Below, in pieces: positions 38,322-47,453 of a stretch of DNA of 50,992 nucleotides. The notes under the pieces were generated by a model that had not been told where the DNA came from, did not search any database, and was given only the letters and a program-made list of their open reading frames with translations. How positions within the stretch are numbered: position 1 is the first letter of the stretch; each line of letters opens with the position of its first letter. The translations under genes were made by a program, and so were the position numbers. The DNA comes from Promethearchaeota archaeon (lineage in GTDB: Archaea > Asgardarchaeota > Lokiarchaeia > Sigynarchaeales > SOKP01): assembly GCA_016839905.1 (NCBI GenBank), contig JAEOTJ010000055.1, forward strand, positions 1-50,992, read 5' to 3'.

Positions 38322-41300
38322 ATGAAAAAGAACACAGAGCGCGCGCAAGAGCTTCCTATGATTTCCATTATTACGGCAGCAGTGTTTATGAAATGGATGA
38401 CTGAGGGTTTGATTGAAATTAATGAGCAATTAGGACAAGTATTTTCTGTGAAAATCTTTTTTTTAAGAGATGTTAATGATGGAAAAGTGTCAAAAGAAGA
38501 ATTTATCAAAACAATCCATGAATCAGATATCATGCTTATAGATATAAGAGGGCATTGTTTAGCAGTGGATATTCTTGAGGAAACATATGATAGAATGGAG
38601 AAGGAAAATCCAGAATTGTACGAAAAGAAACAAATCATCACCTTAATTGGAGGAAATCCTCAACTAATGAGGCTTACTAAGATAGGAACGTTTATAGGTC
38701 GTAAAATTCCCCTACCAAAAAAGAAAACGAAATTAAGCTTTGATGAAGTTCCGGATATTACTGAAGCGGTCAATAAAGGAATGAAGATTGATAAGATTAT
38801 GGGAATTTTTTCAAAAATATTTCCAGTTAGAGTTCTCAAGCATATTAGAAATTGGGTATATCTAAGAGATTATTGGAGTCATGGTTTTGCGGGAGTGGCA
38901 GAGAATCATAAAAATCTAATCCTATTCCTTTTAAAAAATTACATGGGATTTAAACATCTGAGGGTGCCTAAACCATTGAAGATTCCTAAAATAGGAATAT
39001 ATGATCCAATTTCAAATAAATATTTTGAAATTTTAGATGGATATCTAAATTTTAAACCAATAGATCCAGATAAGCAAACAATAGGTTTATTCTTTTATGG
39101 ATCGCTTTATTTTGAACAATCCTTGCCGATAATTGAGGAATTTGTAAATAAATTGTCTGACTTTAATATTATTCCCGTTTATTCAGAAGTACTATTTAAT
39201 ATTGAAGCCCATCAGAAATTCTTTTTAAAAAACGGGAAGAATCTTGTAAGTATAATTATTAATCTTCAATATTTCCAACTAAATGGAGGACCCTTTGGAG
39301 GAGATTCATCTATAACGCTTGATTTATATAAAAAAATGAACATTCCCCATATTAATCCAATAATTCAATATGATCTTCTCTATAAAGATTATCTTAAATC
39401 AGAACAAGGAGCTAGCCCAATAAATCAAGTAATCTCCATCGTAATGCCAGAACTAGATGGAAGAATTGAGATGATGACTGTTGGATGTATGCAAAATTTA
39501 GGATATTCTGAAGAGATACATTCAGATGTTTTAGAAGTAGTATGTATTTCCCATCATATTGATTTTGTTGTTGAAAGAGTAAAGAAATGGCTTAACTTAC
39601 GCATTAAGGATATTTCTAAAAAAAAAATTGTAATTATTATTTACAATTATCCCCCAAGTGAGGATAAAATCGGGAATGCTGCCTATTTAGATGTTTCAGA
39701 ATCAGTTAGGAATTTAATAGATGTTTTAATAAAAGAAGGGTATAATGGAGAAAATATTCCTAAAAATACTATTTTAACAGATATTTTCATTGAAAGGGGC
39801 ATTCTTAATAATGCAAAATATATAAATGTGGAAGTTTTTAAAGGTTTTAAATGGAATAATGATGCTTATTTAACTTATTTTAATCAATTATCAAAGAACC
39901 TTCGTAATAAAATAATTGAACATTGGGGAGAGCCCCCAGGAAAAATAAATATCGAAAAAAATCATTTTAAACTTCCGATAATACAATTAAAAAACATATA
40001 CATTGCATTACAACCTGCTAGAAGCATGGTTTCTGAAGACCCAAATGAATATCATGATAAGAATTTACCCCCACATCATCATTATTTAGCTTTTTATCGT
40101 TTTCTTGAATATGTTTTAAATATAGATGCTATAATTCACTTTGGTACTCATGGAACTGTTGAATTTCAACCAGGGAAGCAAACTTCTGGAGGTCCAGATG
40201 ATTTCAATTTAAATCTTATTGGATCCATACCAAATTTGTATTATTATCATATTACAAACACTAGTGAATCTGCAATTGCAAAAAGAAGGGGAAATGCTGT
40301 TATAATAAACCACGCAGGACCCACTTTTAAAAATTCGGATTTATATCAAGAACTTGCTAAATTAGAATCCTTGATATTAGAATATCAAAGTAATAACGTC
40401 TTAAATTCAAGGGAACCAATTGATTCTGTAAAAATTAATAGAGTTAAAGATTTGGAGAATGATATATCTGAAATGGCTGAAAATTTAAATTTTGAATATT
40501 CTTCTATTGATGAGCTTGAGGATTTATTATATAGATATAAAACAGCAGTCATACCAATGGGGCTTCATGTATTAGGTAAAAGCTATAATAGAGAAGAGAA
40601 AAAAGATCTTATTCTTAAAATTCTATTGAATTCAGGTGAAATCCCCGATAATTTAAAGGATATGTTATTGAAATTCGATACACAAGAAAAGAACCAATCT
40701 AATATTTTAGAAAAATATATCCAAGAAATTATTGATAAAATCTATGATTCAGAAGAAGACATTAAGCAAAGTGAGTTATATGAGAATGATGATTTGTCCT
40801 TGAAAAATTGGGTTAGAGATTTCCTTTTTAGAATCGATAATTCTATGGAAATGGAAAATTTAATCAGGGGATTAGAAGGAGGATATATAGAGCCTGGACT
40901 TGGTGGCGATCCAATACGTTCTCCACATATATTTCCAACAGGCAGAAATTCGTATGGATTTGACCCTAGATTAATTCCAAGTTCGACAGCCTATAAAATA
41001 GGAACAATAATTGCCGAGAAATTGATTGATAATTATAAAAAAGAACATGGTGCATTTCCAGAAACAACAAGCGTAGTTCTGTGGGCTTTCGAAACAATGA
41101 AAACTGGAGGTGAGACAATAGGTCAAATATTTAATTATTTAGGTGTTAGACCTATTAAAGAAAGATCTATATGGACGACTGAACTTGAAGTAATACCTCT
41201 TGAGGAAATGAAACATCCTCGAATTAATGTTATCGTTACTATTTGTGGGATTTTTAGAGATACTTTTCCTTATATTTTAAACTTACTGAATGAAGCTGTA

Positions 41301-42110
41301 GAATTAGTAGGAAATTTAGATGAGCCTCTTGAAAAAAACTATATCAAAAAAAGTGTTTTAGAATTAAAGGAAAAAAAAAATGAACATCCAGAAGCTAGAA
41401 TATTTGGACCTGCTCCAGGGAGGTACAATTCAAACTTAACAGAGATCATTTCTGCAGGGATTTGGGGTGAAGAAAAAGAATTAGCTGACGATTTTGTAAA
41501 TTGTATGAGTTTTGCTTATTTAAAAAATCAGAAAATCAAAAAGATCTCTAATACTTTCATTGAAAATGTCAGTAAAATTGACATTATGAGTCAGATTAGA
41601 GATTCTTCTGAATACCACATAATCGATCTTGATCATTACTTTGAATTTTCAGGTGGTTTAGCCAGAGTGTATAAAGAAATTAATGGCAATCAAGCTAATA
41701 TTTATATTGCAGATACAACAACAAGAGATATTAAGGTTGATTCTATAGAGTTAAGCATTAAGGAAGGAGCAGTGACAAGGTCGTTAAATCCCCGCTGGAT
41801 AAAAGCAATGTTAGCTCATAAATATCATGGTGGCCAAAAAGTTGCAGAAAGAGTTGAAAACATCTTGGGTTTAGCAGCCACGACAAACTCTGTCGATAAT
41901 TGGATATGGGATAAAGCATATTACCAATATCTTGAAAATGAAGAGATAAAAAAGTCATTAATAGAAAATAATAGATTTGCTATGATGGATATAATAAAAA
42001 ATATGCTTCAAGCAGAGCACCGGGGATATTGGGACGCCAATGAAGAGCAAATCAATAATTTAAAAAGATTATATTTAGAATTAGAAAATTGGATTGAAAC
42101 CGTATATTAA
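38322..42110 (+). CDS. cobN: CobN/ChlH-type metal chelatase large subunit
   Basis: A 1262-residue protein of the CobN/BchH superfamily, the tetrapyrrole-binding subunit that inserts the metal. The conserved catalytic core is visible: DAIIHFGTHGTVEFQPGKQ, then LIGSIPNLYYYHITNTSE and AKRRGNAVIINHAGPTF. The C-terminal part has the motifs EPGLGGDPIRSP, LPTGRN-like FPTGRNSYGFDP and VVLWAFETMKTGGETIGQI. Length is in the CobN range. It works with the upstream ChlI-ChlD fusion. Because the latter replaces CobS/CobT, the natural metal is inferred: cobalt for the corrinoids of a Wood-Ljungdahl-type metabolism is most plausible. Confidence 0.9.
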   Translation: MKKNTERAQELPMISIITAAVFMKWMTEGLIEINEQLGQVFSVKIFFLRDVNDGKVSKEEFIKTIHESDIMLIDIRGHCLAVDILEETYDRMEKENPELYEKKQIITLIGGNPQLMRLTKIGTFIGRKIPLPKKKTKLSFDEVPDITEAVNKGMKIDKIMGIFSKIFPVRVLKHIRNWVYLRDYWSHGFAGVAENHKNLILFLLKNYMGFKHLRVPKPLKIPKIGIYDPISNKYFEILDGYLNFKPIDPDKQTIGLFFYGSLYFEQSLPIIEEFVNKLSDFNIIPVYSEVLFNIEAHQKFFLKNGKNLVSIIINLQYFQLNGGPFGGDSSITLDLYKKMNIPHINPIIQYDLLYKDYLKSEQGASPINQVISIVMPELDGRIEMMTVGCMQNLGYSEEIHSDVLEVVCISHHIDFVVERVKKWLNLRIKDISKKKIVIIIYNYPPSEDKIGNAAYLDVSESVRNLIDVLIKEGYNGENIPKNTILTDIFIERGILNNAKYINVEVFKGFKWNNDAYLTYFNQLSKNLRNKIIEHWGEPPGKINIEKNHFKLPIIQLKNIYIALQPARSMVSEDPNEYHDKNLPPHHHYLAFYRFLEYVLNIDAIIHFGTHGTVEFQPGKQTSGGPDDFNLNLIGSIPNLYYYHITNTSESAIAKRRGNAVIINHAGPTFKNSDLYQELAKLESLILEYQSNNVLNSREPIDSVKINRVKDLENDISEMAENLNFEYSSIDELEDLLYRYKTAVIPMGLHVLGKSYNREEKKDLILKILLNSGEIPDNLKDMLLKFDTQEKNQSNILEKYIQEIIDKIYDSEEDIKQSELYENDDLSLKNWVRDFLFRIDNSMEMENLIRGLEGGYIEPGLGGDPIRSPHIFPTGRNSYGFDPRLIPSSTAYKIGTIIAEKLIDNYKKEHGAFPETTSVVLWAFETMKTGGETIGQIFNYLGVRPIKERSIWTTELEVIPLEEMKHPRINVIVTICGIFRDTFPYILNLLNEAVELVGNLDEPLEKNYIKKSVLELKEKKNEHPEARIFGPAPGRYNSNLTEIISAGIWGEEKELADDFVNCMSFAYLKNQKIKKISNTFIENVSKIDIMSQIRDSSEYHIIDLDHYFEFSGGLARVYKEINGNQANIYIADTTTRDIKVDSIELSIKEGAVTRSLNPRWIKAMLAHKYHGGQKVAERVENILGLAATTNSVDNWIWDKAYYQYLENEEIKKSLIENNRFAMMDIIKNMLQAEHRGYWDANEEQINNLKRLYLELENWIETVY

Positions 42111-42122
42111 AATTGAGTAAAA

Positions 42123-42761
42123 TTAGAAAAAGGTTATATTTTTAGATTTTTGACCAATTAAGAGCCACATTGTATGAAATTCAGTATCTTTAGAATAGTT
42201 CTTGTGAAAATATTCAAATAATTTAAGAATTTTCAGAAAGTTAAAATCCTGCCGGATTTCATCTTCAGAACAAAAATGAATGAAGTATTCACTCTGAAAA
42301 GAATTGTGGTCATTTTTTACAGATACACCTTTTCCATAATATTGTTTGTCATTTGAAGAAAGTGTACTTAGGAAGAAGTAACCACCTGGTTTTAAAATCT
42401 TCTTGATTTTGACAATAAATGCTTTTCTTTCAGGTAAATTAAAGAAATGATACACGCCCGAAATAAAAATGATATCATATTGAGTATCATCTAAATCTTT
42501 CCAATCTTTACATTCAAATTTTACTTCTTGCTTGCCTGAATTAAGTTGGATTGCTTTTTCTATGGCTTTTAATGAAATATCAATTCCATAAATGAGAAGA
42601 TTCTCGAAATTCGATGATAGAAAGGCAATATCACATCCATCTCCACATCCTATCTCAAGGAATGATAATTGTTCCGATAAGCTTAATTTTTTTTTGAGGA
42701 AATTAAATGCTTCAATCGCAGGTTTACTAATTTCATCTTCGCCACAAAAAATAACTTTCAT
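42123..42761 (-). CDS. class I SAM-dependent methyltransferase
   Basis: Soluble Rossmann methyltransferase, about 212 residues. Motif I is LEIGCGDGCDIAF, the acidic end of beta-2 is YGIDIS, motif II is DIIFISGVYHFF, followed by LKPGGYFFLST. The chosen start is ATG 42761; the frame can be extended to a TTG at 42794 without support. It follows an ICMT-like membrane methyltransferase by 43 bp on the same strand, so the two are probably co-transcribed. A soluble and an ICMT-like methyltransferase also sit side by side at 17-18.7 kb, in the opposite order. The substrate is unknown. Confidence 0.85.
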   Translation of the reverse strand: MKVIFCGEDEISKPAIEAFNFLKKKLSLSEQLSFLEIGCGDGCDIAFLSSNFENLLIYGIDISLKAIEKAIQLNSGKQEVKFECKDWKDLDDTQYDIIFISGVYHFFNLPERKAFIVKIKKILKPGGYFFLSTLSSNDKQYYGKGVSVKNDHNSFQSEYFIHFCSEDEIRQDFNFLKILKLFEYFHKNYSKDTEFHTMWLLIGQKSKNITFF

Positions 42762-42804
42762 ATCAATGATTTCATTTAAGTTTAAAAAGAACAATGATGC
42801 TCTA

Positions 42805-43290
42805 TTAAATTATTTTAGGGAACCACTTTGGTACTTTTTTTTTATACTCTAAATATTCTTCTCCAAATAACTCCTCGAGGACTTTTTCCTCATAATTTGC
42901 CATTTTATTATATATAATGACGTATATTAAGAAAATACCAATGCAGATTAAAGAAATGGATTGTACAATTAAAGATATATATATTAAAAGAATTCCTAAA
43001 TATAGAGGATGTCTAACCCGTCCTAATATTCCTGTAGTTATTAAAGTAGTACTTGGCTTATGATCATGAAATAATGATTTGTGTGAAGTGAATATTAAAA
43101 TTATTGCCATTGCGAAGATAGTGGCAAATATAATGAATTTAATGATGGAGGGAATGAATTCATTTAACCAAGTGGTGAATTGAAAAATAAAAGAATCTAA
43201 AATCCAAATTACTATGAAAAATATTGGTAATATAACTTGTAATAAATCGGTATACGGCATTTCACGATTCTTTGCTTGATTTTTGCTCAT
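42805..43290 (-). CDS. ICMT/PEMT-like membrane methyltransferase
   Basis: A 161-residue membrane protein with about five helices and the superfamily C-terminus GRVRHPLYLGILLIYISL, NYEEKVLEELFGEEYLEYKKKVPKWFP. The RHPLYLG and E-E/Y elements form the SAM-binding pocket of ICMT and PEMT enzymes. It is similar along its length to the protein at 18179-18661. The gene precedes a soluble methyltransferase in an apparent operon. The substrate is unknown. Confidence 0.84.
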   Translation of the reverse strand: MSKNQAKNREMPYTDLLQVILPIFFIVIWILDSFIFQFTTWLNEFIPSIIKFIIFATIFAMAIILIFTSHKSLFHDHKPSTTLITTGILGRVRHPLYLGILLIYISLIVQSISLICIGIFLIYVIIYNKMANYEEKVLEELFGEEYLEYKKKVPKWFPKII

Positions 43291-43532
43291 TTTCAGTTCC
43301 TATTGTGCTATATAACGAATATATCTTTTTATTTTAATTAATTATTTTTTCCTAAATTTAAAGAATAATTATTCGATATAAATTTTTGTAATATATTGGA
43401 TTAATTTTCCTTTATTAACACTTTTAAAGATAATAACAAAGATTTCTAAAATTTAAAAGTAATTCCTACTCCTGCATTAAAAGTCTTCAAATTGGAATCA
43501 TTTTCTTTCATTAATTCATTTGAAAATTTTTA

Positions 43533-44369
43533 TCACGTGCAATGAATTGGAAAGAGGTATAATAGATTGTCAGATTCTTGAAATTTTTTTAAATAATCTA
43601 TTGTTTTTTTTATCCGAATGTTAGTTGCATTTGCTAAGTGGAATCCCCCAATTATATGAGTAATTGGCTTTTGGGTAAGCGACTTTACATATTCTAAAGT
43701 ATTCATTATTCCAGAATGACAACAACCTAATAAAACAACACTATAAACATCATATTCTAAAATTAAACATTTATCATCCATCATATCATCATTTTTAAAA
43801 ATGCCATCTTGGAGTGAAAAAAAACCAGTAAAATTTTCTTCTTCAAAAATTCTTGGAATCTCTCCACTTACAATAATTTTCAAACCTGCTATATTCATTA
43901 ATTCATATGGTTGCTTGGAAAAAATTATACATCCTCTTAATTTTTTAACACGCTCTAAATCAATAGGAGGTTGGCTAACTATTTTTGAAGATGATATTAA
44001 TGATTGAATTTCTTCACGTGTTTTATCCATTAAATCTCTTGAACTTATTTCATTAGAACGCCTGAAAATTCTTTCAAGTTTAGCATAATCATGACATATT
44101 ATAGGGATCTTCTTATTAATCCTTTCTAATATTTCATAAAACGACCCCGTGTGATCATAATGCCAATGAGATAAAATTAATGCATCTAAATCGAGGAGAT
44201 TATATCTTCGAATATCTAAGTTATGCAAATAGGTTTTATTAATTGAGCCTGCATCAAATACATACTTTTTAAAAAGTTTTGGATTCAAATCATCATTGCT
44301 TTTGCTTACATCATAAATATTAATTAGGAATCCTAATCCATATTCTGCTAAATAACGTGCAGCAAACAA
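43533..44369 (-). CDS. metallo-beta-lactamase-fold hydrolase, possibly N-terminally incomplete
   Basis: The binuclear metal motif is present as SHWHYDHTGSF (H-x-H-x-D-H), with later ligands in GCCHSGIMNTLEYV and IGGFHLAN. The last two blocks are typical of the family that includes the dihydropterin/ribofuranosylaminobenzene phosphate synthase of methanopterin synthesis. The start is only a TTG at 44369, and the protein opens at YLAEYGLGFLI, while relatives usually have a first beta-strand (a VLVDN-like segment) before this. An in-frame TAA lies just three codons before the TTG. Either the true start is non-canonical and short, or the first 10-20 codons were lost. The enzyme core itself looks intact. 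Confidence 0.75.
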   Translation of the reverse strand: MFAARYLAEYGLGFLINIYDVSKSNDDLNPKLFKKYVFDAGSINKTYLHNLDIRRYNLLDLDALILSHWHYDHTGSFYEILERINKKIPIICHDYAKLERIFRRSNEISSRDLMDKTREEIQSLISSSKIVSQPPIDLERVKKLRGCIIFSKQPYELMNIAGLKIIVSGEIPRIFEEENFTGFFSLQDGIFKNDDMMDDKCLILEYDVYSVVLLGCCHSGIMNTLEYVKSLTQKPITHIIGGFHLANATNIRIKKTIDYLKKFQESDNLLYLFPIHCT

Positions 44370-44537
44370 TTTGTTTAATTAAATGAATTTCAACCTATAC
44401 TCGTGGTGGAAATTTTGAAATGGCAAGACACAATTATTTGTCAAAAGGATTATTTCCGTTTTGTACAATAAAAAAACACCCAGTTTTTTCCGTGTATGAT
44501 TATTTATTGATGATTATAATTTAAATTAATCATAGGA

Positions 44538-45206
44538 CTAATTGCTTTTCCTTTTAACCCATTTTACAATTCCAATTAAAAAATTAAATCGGGGTACTGC
44601 TTTCTGATATTTTTTGTAATTAACTCCCCATTTAATTATGTTAAATTCCTCTTCTCCCTTTGTATCAAAATATATGGCTACAAATATTAAGATATTTCCC
44701 ATGATGGAGATAACTGTATATGGTACAACCATTGCTATACTAAAAATCATGGAAAACCATAAAGGAATGATCGCAAGTAAGCCTACTGTTGGATGTCTCA
44801 TGATTGCATAAGGTCCACTTTTAATATGGATTATGGGCTCATCACCATCTTTAGTTCCACCTTTTATTCTTCTTAAGTATGCGGCATGACATCCCATTAT
44901 TATTAAAAATATTAATAAAACCGCCATAATAACCAAAAAAGCGGGATGAAAAACTATAAATGATAAATCTATAAAAGAGTTTAATGCTGAAAATCCCATT
45001 AATTTGGCTAAGAATGGAATCAGGATTAAAAAAAAACCAATTAATCCTGTAGGAATCATAACTTTTTTATATTTAGTTTCATAATCCCCATGATGAAGCC
45101 CCATTTTGTAGAATTCTTCCCTTGCTTCCTTGGGCAAGATTTCGCCTCTTTTTACCCTCTCGGCTAAATTTATTACAACTCCTTCTTTTTTTTTAGAGTT
45201 TTCCAT
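44538..45206 (-). CDS. larger ICMT-like membrane methyltransferase
   Basis: A 222-residue protein. A charged soluble N-terminus of ~45 residues (RVKRGEILPKEAREEFYKMG) is followed by four to five membrane helices. The superfamily signature appears as IKSGPYAIMRHPTVGLLAI, then EEEFNIIKWGVNYKKYQKAVPRFN. It is more distant from the two smaller ICMT-like proteins than they are from each other. It stands alone between the metallo-beta-lactamase-fold gene and the truncated radical SAM gene. Its substrate is unknown. Confidence 0.8.
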   Translation of the reverse strand: MENSKKKEGVVINLAERVKRGEILPKEAREEFYKMGLHHGDYETKYKKVMIPTGLIGFFLILIPFLAKLMGFSALNSFIDLSFIVFHPAFLVIMAVLLIFLIIMGCHAAYLRRIKGGTKDGDEPIIHIKSGPYAIMRHPTVGLLAIIPLWFSMIFSIAMVVPYTVISIMGNILIFVAIYFDTKGEEEFNIIKWGVNYKKYQKAVPRFNFLIGIVKWVKRKSN

Positions 45207-45352
45207 TATGATCTCAGTTTAAATTCATTTCATTATAAGAATTATTCCTATTCTATACGACATTAGTGTAAAGAATTAAAAGAATATAAGATTTATGAAT
45301 GATTATTCATGATAATTTTAACATTAGTAAATTTAAAACCCGAAGATATATA

Positions 45353-46200
45353 CTAATTTTTTAATTTCCAATATATTTTATCCAAATAGACTATCCTTTC
45401 AATTTTTTCCTTAGATTCAAGCACCTCTAACCTTGACAATATCTCATTTTCAAGCAATATTTCTGAAGAAAATGTTCCAAGTATTTGGTCCTGTCTCATA
45501 GGATGTCGCTCAATGATAGATAATAATTCCTTTTCAAATTTTGATGAATGAAAACTAAATTTTCCAAACTCTGGGAAATTAATGTAATGATATTTGTTAA
45601 ATAGTTCATTAAATGATGATATAATGGATTTATCAGGAATCTCCACCCACTTTTCAGCAGGGGGTCTTATAGGAACGTTAATATCTATCCTATCAGGCTT
45701 GATTAAATCAACTTTTTCTTTTATCTTCAATAATTCTTCTTTTAAATCATTAATTCCCTTAATTAACATTATTTCGATCCAGAACTTACCCTTATGTTCT
45801 TTTTTAAAGTCTATAAGACCTTGAATTACCTCATTATATTTAATAGAAGGATGTGGACGGTTTATTTTGATGAATGATTTATGATCTCCAGCATCTAAGC
45901 TAGGTAAAACAACATCAGCAAGCATTAATGCATCTTTAACATCATTATCATATAATAAAGACCCATTTGTAATTACGCAAACTGGTTTACTTGAAAATTC
46001 TTTAGCTTTCAATATCAATTCTTTTAAATATTTGCATAATGTGGGTTCTCCACTTCCAACAAAGATTATATAATCGATATTTTCTTCGTTTTGTTCAATT
46101 GCTTCCTTCATTTCAGCAATTATTTCATTTTCAGGAAAAAAAATCTTTTTATCATTTGTAAAATTTGTAGTTTTTCCTAATCTATCAATAAAAAATATAT
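45353..46200 (-). pseudogene. 5'-truncated radical SAM enzyme lacking its CxxxCxxC motif
   Basis: The longest ATG frame (46111) encodes a radical SAM barrel from the glycine motif FVGSGEPTL onward, with TNGSLL, LPSLDAG and INRPHPS. The frame continues upstream with family-like sequence (LGKTTNFTNDKKIFFPENEIIAEM) to about 46190, the stretch that normally follows the cluster motif C-x3-C-x2-CQLGK. Exactly there homology stops, and DNA from a vapC copy on the other strand begins. The three cluster cysteines are therefore gone, and the enzyme cannot perform SAM radical chemistry. The intact family (N-terminus usually with VPSRRLG) is of uncertain function. No other stop is seen, so the truncation looks recent or the remnant is tolerated. 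Confidence 0.8.
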
Positions 46201-46380
46201 CCTTGTCAACAATAAACAGGGCTCAAGAATTAATGTCAGTTTATAATATTCGTCCAAGAGATGCGATTCATGCAGCTTGTGCATTAGAGAACAATACTAA
46301 TATAATTTGTAGTTTTGATGATGATTTTGATAAAATTAAAGAAATAAAAAGAATTAAACCTCAATAATATGAATATTCCT
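46201..46380 (+). pseudogene. duplicated fragment of vapC 3' end
   Basis: 180 bp that align without gaps to 33950-34129 of the intact vapC locus, with 13 mismatches by my count (about 93% identity). The fragment encodes the last ~55 codons of VapC including RPRDAIHAA and CSFDDDFDKI, the natural stop at 46365, and 13 bases beyond it. There is no start, no vapB and no first catalytic Asp. It points head-on into the truncated radical SAM gene. Confidence 0.92.
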
Positions 46381-47078
46381 GGTTTAATAATAAATATATT
46401 ATTTTAAACAATAAAATGCTTTCATAGTTAGATTAAGAGAAAAAGTAGCATAAATGTGAGTGTTGTTAAATTGTTATCTATTGTCTTTAATGTTAATTAA
46501 AGACTATTTATCAGTGAAATTATTATTCTCCCATCATTTTCTAATGACTTTCCCTGAATTAGAACCATCCTATTAATCCAACAATATTCTCTAAATCACT
46601 TTTTAAATTAATCTCCATCAAGTGAAAATAAATTCAGTAATTCTCTTTTGCCGATATTGATTTTGATAAAAAGTGTCCTTATTCCCCGATTCTTTTCGAG
46701 ATAAAATCATCGCTTTATAGGAATTTATACGTTTAATTTCCCTTATCATTGAATTTATCATAAGAATTAGATCATTTTTAAAAAAACTCAAGATGTCAGA
46801 TAAAATAAAGGAATTATCATATTAATGATAAAAAATGATTATAATAATAAAAAAGAAATGTTCTAAACATAAATATATTCTTAAAATTAATCTTAATTAC
46901 ATTTATTCTTGATTTAATAATAAGATCTTATCTTTGAGAGTAAATCTCTATTTTAATCTTTATTTATTAAGAATAAATTAAAGAAAAAATACTCAATTTT
47001 AGGCTTAACTAAAAATTTAAAAATGAATAATAATTATAATATTATGAAATTAAATTTTTTTTAATTATAAGAATCACA
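46381..47078. other. gene-poor region upstream of feoA
   Basis: About 700 bp without a convincing gene. A 47-codon minus-strand frame (46618-46761, MINSMIREIKRINS...) is followed by further stops and is not convincing. The last ~80 bases hold the feoA promoter and a palindrome. Confidence 0.55.
46997..47014 (+). promoter_or_regulatory. candidate DtxR-type iron operator at the feoAB promoter
   Basis: TTTTAGGCTTAACTAAAA is an imperfect palindrome with perfect TTTTAG/CTAAAA arms, resembling the TTAGG...CTAA core of DtxR/IdeR sites. It directly adjoins an AAAATTTAAAAAT stretch (47012-47024) that could be the TATA box, about 55-65 bases before the feoA ATG. Repressor binding here would block feo transcription under iron excess. 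The call rests on pattern and position. Confidence 0.4.
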
Positions 47079-47375
47079 ATGGAACCACATAATAAAATTT
47101 TAGCTAAGAATAACATGGAAGGTTTACCATTAATAAAGTGTTTAACTGAATGTGAAAAAGGAGAAGAACTTATTGTATTGAGCGTAGTTGCGGGATTTAA
47201 AGCAAAAAAAAGACTTGCAAATTTAGGAATTCTCCCTGGTGTTAAAATAATTAAAAAACAAGTGGCTCCTTTTCGAGGTCCTATTGAGATAATTGTGAAA
47301 GGGTCATCAATAGTTATTGGTAGAGGATTAGCAACTAAAATTATGGTGAAATGTATTAGTTCTTGTATAAAATAA
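47079..47375 (+). CDS. feoA: ferrous iron transport accessory protein FeoA
   Basis: A small SH3-like protein (98 residues) that supports FeoB-mediated ferrous iron uptake. The core pattern is present: GEELIVLSVVAGFKAKKRLANLGILPG followed by VKIIKKQVAPFRGPIEI and the closing IVIGRGLATKIMV. A 20-residue N-terminal extension precedes it. It is followed by feoB after 78 bp. A likely promoter with an iron-operator-like palindrome lies upstream. Confidence 0.93.
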   Translation: MEPHNKILAKNNMEGLPLIKCLTECEKGEELIVLSVVAGFKAKKRLANLGILPGVKIIKKQVAPFRGPIEIIVKGSSIVIGRGLATKIMVKCISSCIK

Positions 47376-47453
47376 ATAATTCAAAATGCCACTTATATAC
47401 ACTTCTCTATAGCCAAATATGTTAATAAAAATTCGATTAATTTAGAAAGAAAA

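Noticed and set aside
46618..46761. 47-codon minus-strand frame in the feoA upstream region
   Set aside because: It has an ordinary codon pattern, but is short, without recognisable homology, and is followed by several stops in all frames.
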